64,000 nucleotides of DNA, from assembly GCA_030682575.1 (NCBI GenBank), contig JAUXNX010000001.1, forward strand, positions 62,001 to 126,000, read 5' to 3'. The position numbers and the translations under genes were made by a program. This document shows positions 1-9,677 of this stretch, piece after piece; position 1 is the first letter of the stretch, and every line of letters starts with the position of its first letter. This DNA comes from Gammaproteobacteria bacterium (GTDB taxonomy: Bacteria > Pseudomonadota > Gammaproteobacteria > Pseudomonadales > Pseudohongiellaceae). Under the pieces are notes generated by a model. The model was not told where the DNA came from. It saw only the letters and a list, made by a program, of their open reading frames with translations, and ran no database searches.

Positions 1-884
1 AGCACCTGACCACGCCGCACCATGTTGATGTTGTCGGAGATGAAGGCTTCGCTGTTCAGGCGCTGTAACGCCAGCATGGTCTGCTGCACAGAAACAGAAC
101 TGTCCGGACGAATCTGCAGCGCAATGCCCCACAGGGTATCGTTGGCACCAATAGTGATTGTCTCGGATGTTGACGCCAATGGCGTCCGTGTCGGTTCCGG
201 AACAGGTGCTGCCTCTGGCGCAGGGGCGGCCGCGAATCCAGCGGCCGCAGCTTCAACTACCGAGTCCAAGGCACTGCTGCCAGCGACTACCTCGTCGGGC
301 GCCACATCGGCGACAGTCGGCGATAAGGGTTCTGTGGGAGCCGCAAGGCGTACCGGAAAATCTGTCGACAATGATGAGGGTAGATATAAAGATTGCTGTT
401 CAACATCTTGATTGTTAATAATATTTTGAGGTGATGACTGCGACTGACTTTGAACAGCCTGCTGAATCGGCGCAGGCTGCGCGTTGGCTGCAAAGGATGG
501 CAAATCCAGAAGCACTGTGTGCTCGCTCAGGAGACGACCGCTGGGCCAGCTCGTTTCCAGTACGAAGCTCAAATAGGGTTCACGCACGGCATTTGCAGTA
601 CTCAGACGCACGTAGGCGCTGTTGCCAGCGGTTTCAACATTGAAGCGAATGGAATCAAGAAAGGACTCACGGTCAATCGAAAAGCGTGCAAAATCGTTTG
701 GGGAAGCAAGCTGCACAGTAATTTGATCGGGGCGCACCGCTCCCAATTGCAACAGAGCGATACGGGCTGCAAGTGGTTGATTGAGGGCGGACTCGACCAC
801 AATATCCCCAAGCCCGAGAGCCTTCACATGTGCGGCAGCAAACAGCACCACAGACGTGAACACCACCACCAGCTTTCTTACCAT
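1..884 (-). CDS. fimV: FimV-like polar hub / pilus assembly protein, N-terminal part
   Basis: About 294 codons of a gene that runs off the left edge of the window. Translation from the ATG at 884 gives a signal-peptide-like start (MVRKLVVVFTSVVLFAAAHV) followed by KALGLGDIVVESALNQPLAA, the mature N-terminus typical of FimV. A Pro/Ala/Glu-rich linker follows, then ANDTLWGIALQIRPD, a LysM-type segment near the cut end. FimV proteins are inner-membrane, peptidoglycan-binding polar organisers needed for type IV pili and twitching. An AGAAGGA ribosome-binding site lies about 7 bases before the ATG. The position downstream of asd matches the asd-fimV order of Pseudomonas. The transmembrane and cytoplasmic TPR part lies outside the window. 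Family identity is confident. Confidence 0.9.
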   Translation of the reverse strand, partial: MVRKLVVVFTSVVLFAAAHVKALGLGDIVVESALNQPLAARIALLQLGAVRPDQITVQLASPNDFARFSIDRESFLDSIRFNVETAGNSAYVRLSTANAVREPYLSFVLETSWPSGRLLSEHTVLLDLPSFAANAQPAPIQQAVQSQSQSSPQNIINNQDVEQQSLYLPSSLSTDFPVRLAAPTEPLSPTVADVAPDEVVAGSSALDSVVEAAAAGFAAAPAPEAAPVPEPTRTPLASTSETITIGANDTLWGIALQIRPDSSVSVQQTMLALQRLNSEAFISDNINMVRRGQV

Positions 885-958
885 AATCCATTCCTTCTAA
901 ATGGCTTCTTCCGCTGTCAGTCTTCGGCGCGGGAAGGGGTTGCGAACCTCAGAAAGCG

Positions 959-983
959 GTTTCGCAGCCAAAGGCTGCGAAAC
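959..983 (-). terminator. Hairpin between asd and fimV
   Basis: An 11-bp perfect stem (GTTTCGCAGCC / GGCTGCGAAAC) with a 3-base AAA loop, in the 137-bp gap after the asd stop. Read on the minus strand it is followed by only a weak T-containing stretch (CGCTTTCTG). It could be a terminator or attenuator separating asd from fimV, or an isolated repetitive palindrome. Confidence 0.5.
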
Positions 984-1021
984 TCTCAGAAATACGCTTC
1001 AATTGCGCGTGCAAGTATTCA

Positions 1022-2041
1022 TTATAAATAGTCTTTTATCAACACTTCGGCTATCTGGACAGAGTTCAGAGCAGCCCCTTTTCTAACGTTATCTGACACG
1101 ATCCACATATTCAGACCATTGGGATGAGATATGTCGGTACGAATGCGTCCAACCAGCACCGGATCCTTGCCTGCAGAGTCGCCTACCGCCGTCGGGTAAC
1201 CGCCTGGCTTGCGCTCATCCATCAGCACTACACCCGGAGCATTGGCCAGCAATGCCCGCACTTCTTCGACGCTGATTGGGCTGTGGGTCTCTATGTGGAC
1301 CGCTTCGGAGTGCCCATAGAACACTGGTACACGCACACAGGTCGCGTTGACCAGCACACTGTCATCACCAAGAATTTTCTTGGTCTCCCAGGACATTTTC
1401 ATCTCTTCTTTGGTATAGCCGTTGTCCAGAAATACGTCAATTTGCGGAAGGACATTGAACGCGATCTGCTTCGGATAGACACTGCAGGTCACTTCGCGGC
1501 CATTGAGCAGATCAGCAGTCTGCTTTGCCAGCTCCTCAATCGCTTCTTTCCCTGTGCCAGAAACTGCCTGGTAGGTAGCCACGTTGATACGTGCGATCCC
1601 CACCTTGTCATGAATCGGTTTAAGTGCCACCAGCATCTGAATAGTGGAGCAATTCGGATTGGCGATAATGTTGTGAGTCTTGTAGTCGGCAATCTTCTCC
1701 GGATTCACTTCAGGAACGACCAGAGGAATATCATCGACGTAACGGAACTGGGAGGTATTGTCGATGACGATGCAGCCCGCCTTTCCCGCCTTCGGAGCAT
1801 ATATGGCAGACACACTGGCACCAGCCGAAAACAGCCCGATAGGAGTTTGACTGAAATCGAAGTCAGCCAGATTCTGTACGGTCACGGGCTTGCCGCGAAA
1901 CATCACCTTGCTGCCCGCAGAGCGTTCACTCGCCAGCGGAAACAACTGATCCACAGGAAACTTTCTCTCTTCCAGAATGTTGATCAGCGCCTCGCCGACT
2001 GCGCCAGTTGCACCCACTATTGCCACGTTGTAAGTCTTCAT
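1022..2041 (-). CDS. asd: Aspartate-semialdehyde dehydrogenase
   Basis: 339 residues, the normal length for the family. The enzyme reduces aspartyl-4-phosphate to aspartate-4-semialdehyde with NADPH in the cytoplasm, the branch point to lysine/diaminopimelate, threonine and methionine. It has an N-terminal NADP-binding motif GATGAVG (residues 10-16), the catalytic cysteine in NPNCST (Cys131), a substrate-loop region TYQAVSGTGKEA, and the late motif HSEAVHIE. The start is ATG with the standard N-terminus MKTYNVAIVGATG. It lies 82 bases after leuD on the same strand and may be co-transcribed with leuC and leuD. In Pseudomonas leuB sits between leuD and asd, but here the gap is too short to hold it. 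Confidence 0.97.
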   Translation of the reverse strand: MKTYNVAIVGATGAVGEALINILEERKFPVDQLFPLASERSAGSKVMFRGKPVTVQNLADFDFSQTPIGLFSAGASVSAIYAPKAGKAGCIVIDNTSQFRYVDDIPLVVPEVNPEKIADYKTHNIIANPNCSTIQMLVALKPIHDKVGIARINVATYQAVSGTGKEAIEELAKQTADLLNGREVTCSVYPKQIAFNVLPQIDVFLDNGYTKEEMKMSWETKKILGDDSVLVNATCVRVPVFYGHSEAVHIETHSPISVEEVRALLANAPGVVLMDERKPGGYPTAVGDSAGKDPVLVGRIRTDISHPNGLNMWIVSDNVRKGAALNSVQIAEVLIKDYL

Positions 2042-2123
2042 CTACTCCATCCTGTCCTTAAACATTGAACGTTGTCTGTCACTGCACCGTCAGTGGGAAC
2101 AGGATTCGCCCCCACAGCCAATC

Positions 2124-2762
2124 TCAACCGAAGTACCAGGGAGACGTTTCTCGCCAGCCCTTCTCGAAAGTCTTGATCTCGCCTGCATCCTGCAAGGTAA
2201 TGCCGATGTCGTCCAGCCCGTTGAGAAGGCAATACTTGCGGAAGCTGTCCACGTTGAAAGGGATCGTCGCGCCAGATGGGCGAATGATGACCTGATTCTC
2301 CAAATCAACAGTGAGGGAATAACCTTCCTGCGCTTCCACTTCCACGAACAATTCATCTACAATTTTTCTATCAACAACAATGGGTAATATTCCATTCTTG
2401 AAGCAGTTGTTAAAAAATATGTCGGCATAACTGGGGGCAATGATAATGCGGAATCCATAGTCATCCAGTGCCCACGGTGCATGCTCGCGACTGGAGCCAC
2501 AGCCAAAATTCTCTCTGGCCAGCAGCACTGAGGCGCCCTTGTAGCGCGCCTTGTTCATGACGAAATCAGGGTTCAGCGGACGACCACTGTTATCTCTTCC
2601 AGGCTCTCCCTTGTCCAGATAACGATGTTCGTCAAACAGATTGACACCAAATCCGCTGCGTTTGATGGACTTCAAAAACTGCTTGGGAATGATGAAGTCG
2701 GTATCGACATTCGCTCTATCCAACGGCATCACCAAGCCAGATTGCATTGTGAACTTTCTCAT
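2124..2762 (-). CDS. leuD: 3-isopropylmalate dehydratase, small subunit
   Basis: About 212 residues from the ATG at 2762. A longer reading from a TTG at 2774 adds four residues but does not match the usual N-terminus, whereas [20 protein letters not shown] does. LeuD pairs with LeuC to isomerise 2-isopropylmalate to 3-isopropylmalate in leucine synthesis. Recognisable features are [15 protein letters not shown] near the N-terminus, the core [13 protein letters not shown] (swivelling domain, substrate recognition) and [12 protein letters not shown]. The gene follows leuC by about 50 bases on the same strand, as expected for a two-subunit enzyme. Identity is secure; only the start is adjusted. 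Confidence 0.96.
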   Translation of the reverse strand: MRKFTMQSGLVMPLDRANVDTDFIIPKQFLKSIKRSGFGVNLFDEHRYLDKGEPGRDNSGRPLNPDFVMNKARYKGASVLLARENFGCGSSREHAPWALDDYGFRIIIAPSYADIFFNNCFKNGILPIVVDRKIVDELFVEVEAQEGYSLTVDLENQVIIRPSGATIPFNVDSFRKYCLLNGLDDIGITLQDAGEIKTFEKGWRETSPWYFG

Positions 2763-2814
2763 TTTATTCACCAAAATTCATTTATATTCAAATATTTGCA
2801 ATACAACTCTCGAG

Positions 2815-4251
2815 TTATATATCAAGAGTGAGCAGAATGTCCCGCACGTCCACGAAGTGTCCGTGTACCGCCGCTGCAGCAGCCATCGCAGGGCTGACCA
2901 GGTGGGTACGACCCCCGAATCCCTGACGTCCTTCGAAGTTGCGGTTCGAGGTGGAGGCGCAATGCTTGCCTGCACCCAACTGGTCGGCGTTCATCGCCAG
3001 GCACATGGAGCAACCTGGCTCTCGCCATTCCAGACCAGCGTCGATGAAAATCTTGTCGAGGCCTTCTGCTTCAGCCTGTTTCTTCACCAGACCTGATCCT
3101 GGCACAACCAGCGCCATCTCGACGTTGGCAGCCACCTTGCGCCCCTTCACAACCGCAGCTGCGGCACGCAGATCCTCAATACGGGAATTGGTGCAGGAAC
3201 CTATGAAGACACAATCCAGCTTGATGTCAGTCATCTTGGTACCCGGTGTCAAACCCATGTACTTCAGTGCCTGCTTCATGTTTTCGCGACGGCTTGGGTC
3301 GGTTTCCTTGTCCGGATCGGGCACTTCGCCCGTAATAGGCGCCACCATCTCCGGCGAAGTTCCCCAGGTCACCTGGGGAATGATCTCGGCAGCATCGATG
3401 ACCACGACACGATCAAAGTGCGCATCGGCATCGCTGACCAAACCTTTCCACGCAGCAGCTGCCCTCTCCCACATCTCACCCTTGGGAGCAAACGGTCTAC
3501 CCTTGATGTAGTCCAGTGTGGTTTGATCGACAGCGATCAAGCCTGCGCGTGCTCCCGCCTCGATGGCCATATTGCACACAGTCATGCGACCTTCCATGCT
3601 CAGAGAGCGAATCGCCTCACCACCGAATTCAATGGTATAGCCAGTGCCACCTGCTGTGCCGATCTCACCAATTATCGCCAGCACGATATCTTTTGCTGTG
3701 ACGCCGGGATTCAGACGACCGTCGACGCGCACCAGCATATTCTTCATCTTGGTCTGCAACAGGCACTGGGTAGCCATGACATGCTCAACCTCGGAGGTGC
3801 CGATGCCGTGCGCAAGCGCACCGAGAGCACCATGAGTAGACGTATGGGAGTCGCCGCAGACGATAGTCATGCCAGGCAATGTCGCGCCCTGCTCCGGTCC
3901 AACAACGTGGACGATGCCCTGCCTTTCGTCATTCATGTCGAGTTCGAAAATACCGAACTCGCGGCAGTTGTCATCCAGCGTGGTCACCTGGATACGAGAA
4001 ATTGGATCACGAATGCCTTCCAGCCCCTGACGGCGCTCTTCCTTCGTGGTCGGAATGTTATGGTCCGGTGTCGCGAAATTCGACTCCGCACGCCACGGGC
4101 GACGACCTGCCAGACGCAGACCTTCGAATGCCTGCGGAGACGTCACCTCATGAATAAGCTGACGATCAATGTAAATGAGTGCAGTGCCGTCATCGCGCTG
4201 CTTGACCAGATGGGAGTCCCACAATTTGTCGTACAAGGTTTTACCAGACAT
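2815..4251 (-). CDS. leuC: 3-isopropylmalate dehydratase, large subunit
   Basis: About 478 residues from the ATG at 4251 ([16 protein letters not shown], the standard family start). An in-frame TTG at 4263 would add four residues. It is the iron-sulphur, aconitase-fold subunit of isopropylmalate isomerase. Visible motifs are [15 protein letters not shown], the cluster cysteine in [13 protein letters not shown], and the paired cluster cysteines in [10 protein letters not shown], which together ligate the [4Fe-4S] centre. It is the first gene of the leuC-leuD(-asd) run. A candidate promoter with an inverted repeat lies just upstream. Confidence 0.97.
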   Translation of the reverse strand: MSGKTLYDKLWDSHLVKQRDDGTALIYIDRQLIHEVTSPQAFEGLRLAGRRPWRAESNFATPDHNIPTTKEERRQGLEGIRDPISRIQVTTLDDNCREFGIFELDMNDERQGIVHVVGPEQGATLPGMTIVCGDSHTSTHGALGALAHGIGTSEVEHVMATQCLLQTKMKNMLVRVDGRLNPGVTAKDIVLAIIGEIGTAGGTGYTIEFGGEAIRSLSMEGRMTVCNMAIEAGARAGLIAVDQTTLDYIKGRPFAPKGEMWERAAAAWKGLVSDADAHFDRVVVIDAAEIIPQVTWGTSPEMVAPITGEVPDPDKETDPSRRENMKQALKYMGLTPGTKMTDIKLDCVFIGSCTNSRIEDLRAAAAVVKGRKVAANVEMALVVPGSGLVKKQAEAEGLDKIFIDAGLEWREPGCSMCLAMNADQLGAGKHCASTSNRNFEGRQGFGGRTHLVSPAMAAAAAVHGHFVDVRDILLTLDI

Positions 4252-4290
4252 AAAAAGCACCAATCAACTGTGACGAAATGAAGTAGAAAA

Positions 4291-4318
4291 ACTATACCCT
4301 TTGGCTATCCATAACCAA
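4291..4318 (-). promoter_or_regulatory. Candidate leuC promoter with inverted repeat
   Basis: On the minus strand a -35-like TTGGTT (4318-4313) and a -10-like TATAGT (4296-4291) are separated by 16 bases, about 40 bases before the leuC start. TTTGG (4319-4315) and CCAAA (4304-4300) form an inverted repeat between the two elements, the kind of site a LysR-type activator might use. No regulator gene adjoins it. This is a pattern-based call with no experimental support. Confidence 0.35.
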
Positions 4319-4366
4319 AATGAAACTATTTTATCCATCGAATAAAAATCAGGAATGAGAAAGCGT

Positions 4367-5452
4367 TCAGATGACTGGAGTTCCTGAAACAACTCCCTGA
4401 TTCTGTGCCCGATGGCGCAGCAAGTGATCCATCAACACAATAGCCATCATGGCCTCGGCTATTGGCGTTGCTCGTATGCCAACACATGGATCATGACGCC
4501 CTGTTGTCACTACCTCGACAGCATTGCCATGAGTATCAATCGAGCGCCCTGGAATGCGCAGGCTGGAAGTCGGCTTCAGCGCGATGCTGGCAACAATGTC
4601 TTGCCCTGAAGAGATTCCGCCCAACACTCCACCGGCATTGTTGGAAAGGAAGCCTTGAGGGGTCATCTCGTCGCGGTGCTCGGTACCTTTCTGCTCTATG
4701 GCGGCAAACCCGGCTCCAATCTCCACGCCCTTCACAGCATTGATGCTCATCAGCGCATGGGCGATGTCCGCATCGAGGCGGTCGAAAATGGGTTCCCCCA
4801 GCCCGACCGGCACACCCGACGCCACTACATTGATACGAGCACCAATGGAGTTACCTTCCTTGCTCAACGCAGCCATGTAGGCTTCCATTTCAGGCACACA
4901 AGCTGCGTCGGGGCAGAAGAAGGGATTGCGATCCACTTCGTCCCAGTCGAAACCCTGAATTCTGATCGGTCCCAGTTGGCTCATGTAACCCCGGATCAGC
5001 ACACCGTGCTGTTCGGCCAGGTACTTCTTGGCGATTCCTCCTGCCGCAACGCGCATGGCGGTCTCACGGGCAGACGAGCGGCCGCCGCCACGATAGTCGC
5101 GGATACCGTATTTTTGCTGGTAGGTGTAATCGGCATGAGCAGGACGGAACTGATCCTTGATCTTGCTATAATCCTTGGAACGCTGGTCCGTGTTTTCGAT
5201 CAGGAGACCAATCGGCGTTCCGGTTGTCCGCCCCTCGAAAACGCCGGACAGAATACGAACCTGGTCGCCTTCCTGACGCTGAGTGGTGAAGCGTGAGGTG
5301 CCTGGCTTGCGGCGATCCAGATCCCTCTGCAGGTCATCTTCGCTCAGGAGCATCCCGGGCGGGCAACCGTCCACGATGCAGCCCAGCGCGGGGCCGTGGC
5401 TCTCACCAAAGCTGGTCACTGTGAAGAGCTTGCCAATCGTGTTTCCGGACAT
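4367..5452 (-). CDS. aroC: Chorismate synthase
   Basis: 361 residues. It catalyses the last step of the shikimate pathway, elimination of phosphate from 5-enolpyruvylshikimate-3-phosphate to chorismate, using reduced FMN. The N-terminus [20 protein letters not shown], the block [14 protein letters not shown]-like (here [29 protein letters not shown]) and the C-terminal [18 protein letters not shown] are the family signatures. GGTGAGGT precedes the ATG. The gene lies downstream of prmB on the same strand, the order also found in enterobacteria. The 155-base gap between them may hold its own promoter. Confidence 0.98.
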   Translation of the reverse strand: MSGNTIGKLFTVTSFGESHGPALGCIVDGCPPGMLLSEDDLQRDLDRRKPGTSRFTTQRQEGDQVRILSGVFEGRTTGTPIGLLIENTDQRSKDYSKIKDQFRPAHADYTYQQKYGIRDYRGGGRSSARETAMRVAAGGIAKKYLAEQHGVLIRGYMSQLGPIRIQGFDWDEVDRNPFFCPDAACVPEMEAYMAALSKEGNSIGARINVVASGVPVGLGEPIFDRLDADIAHALMSINAVKGVEIGAGFAAIEQKGTEHRDEMTPQGFLSNNAGGVLGGISSGQDIVASIALKPTSSLRIPGRSIDTHGNAVEVVTTGRHDPCVGIRATPIAEAMMAIVLMDHLLRHRAQNQGVVSGTPVI

Positions 5453-5607
5453 ACCTCACCTTTCGTGTGTCACTGATTCCGAGTGCCGCTACCATGTATT
5501 CCCGGAGGAATGCCCAAACCAATTGCTATGTATTTGTCGGGCTTGGTAAAAGGCGGCGAATTGTACACCAAAGCCCTGCTGGATACGACCCGCACAGGCG
5601 GATGCCG

Positions 5608-6498
5608 TCAGTTGAAGAGCTGGGTGCTGTCGAGCAGTTGTTGCCTCGTCAGCATGCATACGCCCTCCCCACCATTCGCAAATTCCAACCAAAGAAATGG
5701 CACATCCGGAAATCGGTTGGCGAGTGCATTCCAAGAGTAACCCACTTCCAGAATCAGGACGCCGCCCTCATTCAGGAAGGTCGCAGCCTTGCGCAATATC
5801 TTCACAGGGATGTCGAGTCCACCATCATCTGAAACAAGGCCAAGTTCCGGCTCGTGACGGTATTCCAGAGGCAATTCATCTACTTCTTCACGGGACACAT
5901 AAGGAGGATTGGTGACAATGAGGTCGTAACTTGTCTGTAATTGATCAAACAGATCCGACTGGATTACCGATACGCGTCCCTGTGCCTCGTGGCGTCGGAC
6001 GTTTTCACGCGCCAAAGCCAGTGCATCAACAGAGATATCGGCCAGGTCAATCTGTGCGGCAGGGAACGCTACTGCACAGGCGATCCCGATACATCCACTG
6101 CCTGTGCAAAGGTCCAGTATTTTCAGAGGCTCGTCAGACAGAAGCCCCACAAACCTGTCAGCGATCAACTCGGCAATAGGTGAACGCGGAATCAGTACCC
6201 TGCTGTCTACCCTGAAGGGTAATCCACCAAACCAAGCCTCTCCCACCAGATAGGCGACAGGAATATGTTCGTTGATGCGGCGATCCACCAGGGATGAGAT
6301 ACGCACTGCCTCTTCGACTGTGACAACTCGGGACATGACGCTGTCATCCTCCAGAAATGACAAACCGAGTGCGCTGAATACGAGGTAGACCGCTTCATCC
6401 CAGGAATTGTCTGTACCGTGCCCATAAAACAGATCGACTCGCTCGAAACGCTCGCTCGCGTCTTCGATACAGTCACGCAAAAGCAGTGTTGTCGTCAT
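5608..6498 (-). CDS. prmB: Ribosomal protein uL3 glutamine N5-methyltransferase
   Basis: About 296 residues from the ATG at 6498, which is preceded by AGGAAGG. A longer reading from a TTG at 6534 is less likely. PrmB methylates a glutamine of ribosomal protein L3 with S-adenosylmethionine. The sequence has the SAM motif ILDLCTGSGCIGIA and the catalytic NPPYVS motif that defines glutamine/adenine N-methyltransferases, preceded by RVLIPRSPIAELI. The paralogue prmC shares these motifs, but linkage to aroC and the N-terminal region favour PrmB. It is divergent from folE across about 140 bases. Confidence 0.93.
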   Translation of the reverse strand: MTTTLLLRDCIEDASERFERVDLFYGHGTDNSWDEAVYLVFSALGLSFLEDDSVMSRVVTVEEAVRISSLVDRRINEHIPVAYLVGEAWFGGLPFRVDSRVLIPRSPIAELIADRFVGLLSDEPLKILDLCTGSGCIGIACAVAFPAAQIDLADISVDALALARENVRRHEAQGRVSVIQSDLFDQLQTSYDLIVTNPPYVSREEVDELPLEYRHEPELGLVSDDGGLDIPVKILRKAATFLNEGGVLILEVGYSWNALANRFPDVPFLWLEFANGGEGVCMLTRQQLLDSTQLFN

Positions 6499-6639
6499 GT
6501 ACAGTCCGCCCTTCCTCATACAACCAGCCATCAATTCATGGTTTCTTCATGAAGGCAATCAGGAAAAATCACTTTACCGAACCCCGCTCAATATCGTACG
6601 TTAGGCGCCCATTCAACAGACAGGAAGCCCCGCATACCC

Positions 6640-7194
6640 ATGACCTCTCCAATGGAAAAAGCCTACCGGGACATCATCACCCACATCGGTGAGGATCTCA
6701 CGCGCCCAGGCCTGACAGACACACCTAAACGTGCCGCAAAAGCAATGGAGTTTCTGATGCGCGGCTACCGTCAGAACATTGATGAAGTCATCAATAACGC
6801 TCTGTTTCCGTCCAGTTCCGAAGAAATGGTAATCGTCAAGAACATCGAATTGTACTCCATGTGTGAACACCACATGCTGCCCTTTATTGGCAAGTGCCAT
6901 GTCGCCTACATCCCACGCGGCAAGGTTATCGGCCTGTCGAAAATCGCCAGAATTGTCGACGTATTCGCGCGCCGAATGCAGATTCAGGAAAATCTGACCA
7001 AGGAGATCGCCGAGACTATTGTCAGCAAGACTGGCGCCTCAGGGGCTGCCGTGATTATAGAAGCACAACATATGTGCATGATGATGCGGGGCGTTGAAAA
7101 GCAGAATTCCGTGATGACTACTTCGTGCATGCTCGGCGCATTCCGCAACAGCCAAAGTACTCGCAATGAGTTTTTGTCCCTGATCAGCAAGTAG
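6640..7194 (+). CDS. folE: GTP cyclohydrolase I
   Basis: 184 residues, normal for bacterial FolE. It converts GTP to 7,8-dihydroneopterin triphosphate, the first step of folate (and queuosine-type) pterin synthesis. Zinc ligands are visible: Cys75 and His78 in MCEHHMLPF and Cys146 in [11 protein letters not shown]. The motif [23 protein letters not shown] follows the first zinc site. AGGAAG lies about 12 bases before the ATG; a second in-frame ATG five codons in is a possible alternative. The gene is transcribed away from prmB and ends 10 bases before the convergent DUF4892 gene. Confidence 0.97.
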   Translation: MTSPMEKAYRDIITHIGEDLTRPGLTDTPKRAAKAMEFLMRGYRQNIDEVINNALFPSSSEEMVIVKNIELYSMCEHHMLPFIGKCHVAYIPRGKVIGLSKIARIVDVFARRMQIQENLTKEIAETIVSKTGASGAAVIIEAQHMCMMMRGVEKQNSVMTTSCMLGAFRNSQSTRNEFLSLISK

Positions 7195-7204
7195 TCGCTG
7201 CTAC

Positions 7205-8128
7205 TTACTGCAGCACCAGTTCCACTCGTTCCCCACACGGACTCAGTCTGCAGGCAGGCGCAAGAGGGCCGACTCCCTGAGCACTGACTCTGCCCGCTTC
7301 AATACCGGCATCAGTCAACCGTGCCACAATGCCAGTCGCGCGCCGTGCTGATCTCTGCATCAACGTATTCAAGTCGCCCGGAGCGCGCAGATGCACCACC
7401 ACATACGCACGCAGCAGGGGATCACTACGCAGGGTATCAATCAGTAGACCGATGCCCGAATCCTCTATCAACTGATCCTGAGCATCGAATGCAAACCCCG
7501 GAAGAATGGCACTACCCTCCTGACGCAGTTTGAGCAACAGTGTCTCCGCAGTCGTAATCGGAAGCTCGACAGCCTGCTCGCGAATCTCCAATACATCCAG
7601 ATGCGCATAAACACTGCGATTACCGCGGGTAATCACATACACAGCGGCATAAGTCGTGACACCTTCATCAGTGTTGCCAAGCGTGGTTGCCAGGTAGAAC
7701 TGGTCAGTCTCAGGGCCGTAAAGTATGCGATTCGCAAAAATATCGTTGGCCCAGAAATTACTGCTGCCGCAACCGCGCCCCTGACAACGGAACAACTCCG
7801 CACCACCAGCAGCCAGCAATTGCTCTGCGAAATGTGCGAATACATCAGCGCCGGGGTATCCAGCAGGTATCTGATAGGTGATGCGGGTAAGATCACCCAG
7901 CACACGCTCCTCCCGGCCAGCAGTGACTCGACCGTTGACACGCTGCATCCGTCCGAGCGCAAGTCGGTAATTCGTTTCCCCCGCATTCTGATAATCAGCA
8001 ATGTGTGAACCCGGGAATCGAGCGACCCTCTCGTGATCGAACGATCCGGCTACATCTGCGCTGCTCTGAGCCCAGGCGGGCAAATTCGCCAGTGTCAACA
8101 ACAGGATCAGAAATGCTCGCCAATTCAT
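7205..8128 (-). CDS. DUF4892 domain protein, exported
   Basis: 307 residues with a clear signal peptide (MNWRAFLILLLTLANLPAWA, cleavage near AWA-QSS). The block VFAHFAEQLLAAGGAELFRC followed by GRGCGSSNFWANDIFANRILYG is characteristic of the DUF4892 family found in Pseudomonas and relatives. The C-terminal third (LIEDSGIGLLIDTLRSDPLLRAYVVVHLRAPG...VSAQGVGPLAP) resembles an OmpA-like peptidoglycan-associating fold. A periplasmic or outer-membrane-associated protein of unknown role is inferred. It lies 14 bases downstream of a small membrane protein gene and gpsA, probably one transcript. Confidence 0.75.
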   Translation of the reverse strand: MNWRAFLILLLTLANLPAWAQSSADVAGSFDHERVARFPGSHIADYQNAGETNYRLALGRMQRVNGRVTAGREERVLGDLTRITYQIPAGYPGADVFAHFAEQLLAAGGAELFRCQGRGCGSSNFWANDIFANRILYGPETDQFYLATTLGNTDEGVTTYAAVYVITRGNRSVYAHLDVLEIREQAVELPITTAETLLLKLRQEGSAILPGFAFDAQDQLIEDSGIGLLIDTLRSDPLLRAYVVVHLRAPGDLNTLMQRSARRATGIVARLTDAGIEAGRVSAQGVGPLAPACRLSPCGERVELVLQ

Positions 8129-8142
8129 GCGCTCTCCGGTAA

Positions 8143-8589
8143 TCAGACTTCCTCTCCCGCTTCCGAAACAGGAGGCATGCGCTTCTTCGTTGCCGGTTTG
8201 CGGGGAGCGCTGCGGGCACGCTTTGCTGCAGTAGTGTCCGCACCTTCCTGAACGTGAACCTTTACATCAATGTCTGCATTGGAATGGGCTTCAGACACCG
8301 GTTGCGTCACGTCGCCGCTTGCGGGGTATACAGCAAATGGAAATGGCTTCTCATCACTGTTGTACGTGAGAAACGCCAGAATCTGATTCACATAGATGGT
8401 CAAGTCCTTGCCGAGGCCTCGAAGGTTCTCATTATCACTGCCTGTCAACAGGCTGAAGAAGATTTGCGCCACCGTCAGCAACGTCAATATCAAAGCAACC
8501 ACGTAGAGGACCACAGCGAACACCACCATGAATGCCACACGGAACCATTGCGAGGGTTGTTTAAGGTTTTCCACAATATCGTCAGACAT
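8143..8589 (-). CDS. DUF4389 domain inner-membrane protein
   Basis: 148 residues. An amphipathic N-terminus leads into one long or two close membrane segments (FMVVFAVVLYVVALILTLLTVAQIFFSLLTG), then the conserved LRGLGKDLTIYVNQILAFLTYNSDEKPFPFAVYP block of DUF4389. The C-terminal 50 residues are a charged, Lys/Arg/Ala-rich tail (RARSAPRKPATKKR) likely in the cytoplasm. No molecular function is known for the family. Its start lies 2 bases beyond the gpsA stop, so translational coupling is likely. Confidence 0.75.
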   Translation of the reverse strand: MSDDIVENLKQPSQWFRVAFMVVFAVVLYVVALILTLLTVAQIFFSLLTGSDNENLRGLGKDLTIYVNQILAFLTYNSDEKPFPFAVYPASGDVTQPVSEAHSNADIDVKVHVQEGADTTAAKRARSAPRKPATKKRMPPVSEAGEEV

Positions 8590-8591
8590 CT

Positions 8592-9632
8592 CTACTCCTT
8601 GGTGTTCAATGTTTTGGTCTGATTGGCTTCGTACTCCACATCCAGTGCCTGCTCGCCAAGCATCAGTGAAGCGACAATCTGTTTGACTGAACTACCATTG
8701 TAGACAATCTGATAGAGACCATTCACAAGTGGCATATAGACACCCAGTTCATCCGCTTTCTCTTTTACCTGTTTGAGCGTATTGACCCCTTCCGCTACCT
8801 GACCGACTTCAGCGACAGCTTCTTCTATGTTCTTGCCCTGCCCCAGGGCGAGACCGATACGGAAATTGCGACTCAGCGGCGATGAGCAGGTCACCACCAG
8901 ATCGCCGACGCCGGATAACCCCAGAAAAGTCATCGGATCGGCGCCAATACGACGACCGAATCGGGCCATTTCGGTAAGACTGCGAGTCACCAGCATGCTG
9001 TTGGTATTGTGGCCCATGCCCATGGCAGAGGCCAGTCCAGCGATAATGGCATAGATATTCTTCAATGCGCCTCCCAACTCCACCCCGAACATATCATCAT
9101 TCGTATAGACGCGGAAATATTCGGACTTGAGCACCTTCTGCACCATCTCCCGTACAGAGGTATGCTGGCTCGCAATGACCGTGCCGGTCAGATTCTTTGC
9201 TGCGATCTCTTTCGCCAGATTGGGACCACTCAGCACCCCAATACGGGCCCCAGGTGCCTCCTGGTGGAGTACCTGGCTCATCATGTTGAATGTACCCGCT
9301 TCAATGCCTTTCGTGGTACTCACCAGCATGGCATCCGGGCGACTCCACTGCAGCATATCCTTGACCACTGTCCTGAAATAAGCGCTGGGCACTGCAACAA
9401 AAATCACTTCCGCATTGGCAACAGCCTTTTGCATGTCATGGTATGCCACGACATTTTCATGCAGGCGATATCCGGGCAGATACTGAGGATTCTCATGTAT
9501 CTGATTGACCTCCTCCACGAGCACCTCACTGCGCATCCAGAAGTTAACCAGGTACCCATTTTCCGCAATGATGTTGGCAATAACGGTACCAAAGCTGCCC
9601 CCTCCCAAAACGGAAACCGTGCTCATCGACAT
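8592..9632 (-). CDS. gpsA: Glycerol-3-phosphate dehydrogenase [NAD(P)+]
   Basis: 346 residues. It reduces dihydroxyacetone phosphate to sn-glycerol-3-phosphate for phospholipid synthesis. The N-terminal Rossmann motif is VLGGGSFGTVIA. The family blocks VSTTKGIE, VLSGPNLAKEI, and the catalytic-lysine region GALKNIYAIIAGLASAMGMGHNTNS with GLSGVGDLVVTC are all present. The start is ATG with AGGAG close before it. It is the first gene of a tight run with the DUF4389 and DUF4892 genes. Confidence 0.97.
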   Translation of the reverse strand: MSMSTVSVLGGGSFGTVIANIIAENGYLVNFWMRSEVLVEEVNQIHENPQYLPGYRLHENVVAYHDMQKAVANAEVIFVAVPSAYFRTVVKDMLQWSRPDAMLVSTTKGIEAGTFNMMSQVLHQEAPGARIGVLSGPNLAKEIAAKNLTGTVIASQHTSVREMVQKVLKSEYFRVYTNDDMFGVELGGALKNIYAIIAGLASAMGMGHNTNSMLVTRSLTEMARFGRRIGADPMTFLGLSGVGDLVVTCSSPLSRNFRIGLALGQGKNIEEAVAEVGQVAEGVNTLKQVKEKADELGVYMPLVNGLYQIVYNGSSVKQIVASLMLGEQALDVEYEANQTKTLNTKE

Positions 9633-9677
9633 ACTCCTGGCACTCCTCGTTGTTATTCCTGGTGTTGTGTAGCGGAC

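Noticed and set aside
1124-2068. 314-codon plus-strand open frame
   Set aside because: It lies opposite asd, has no recognisable protein sequence and is an antisense shadow of the real gene.
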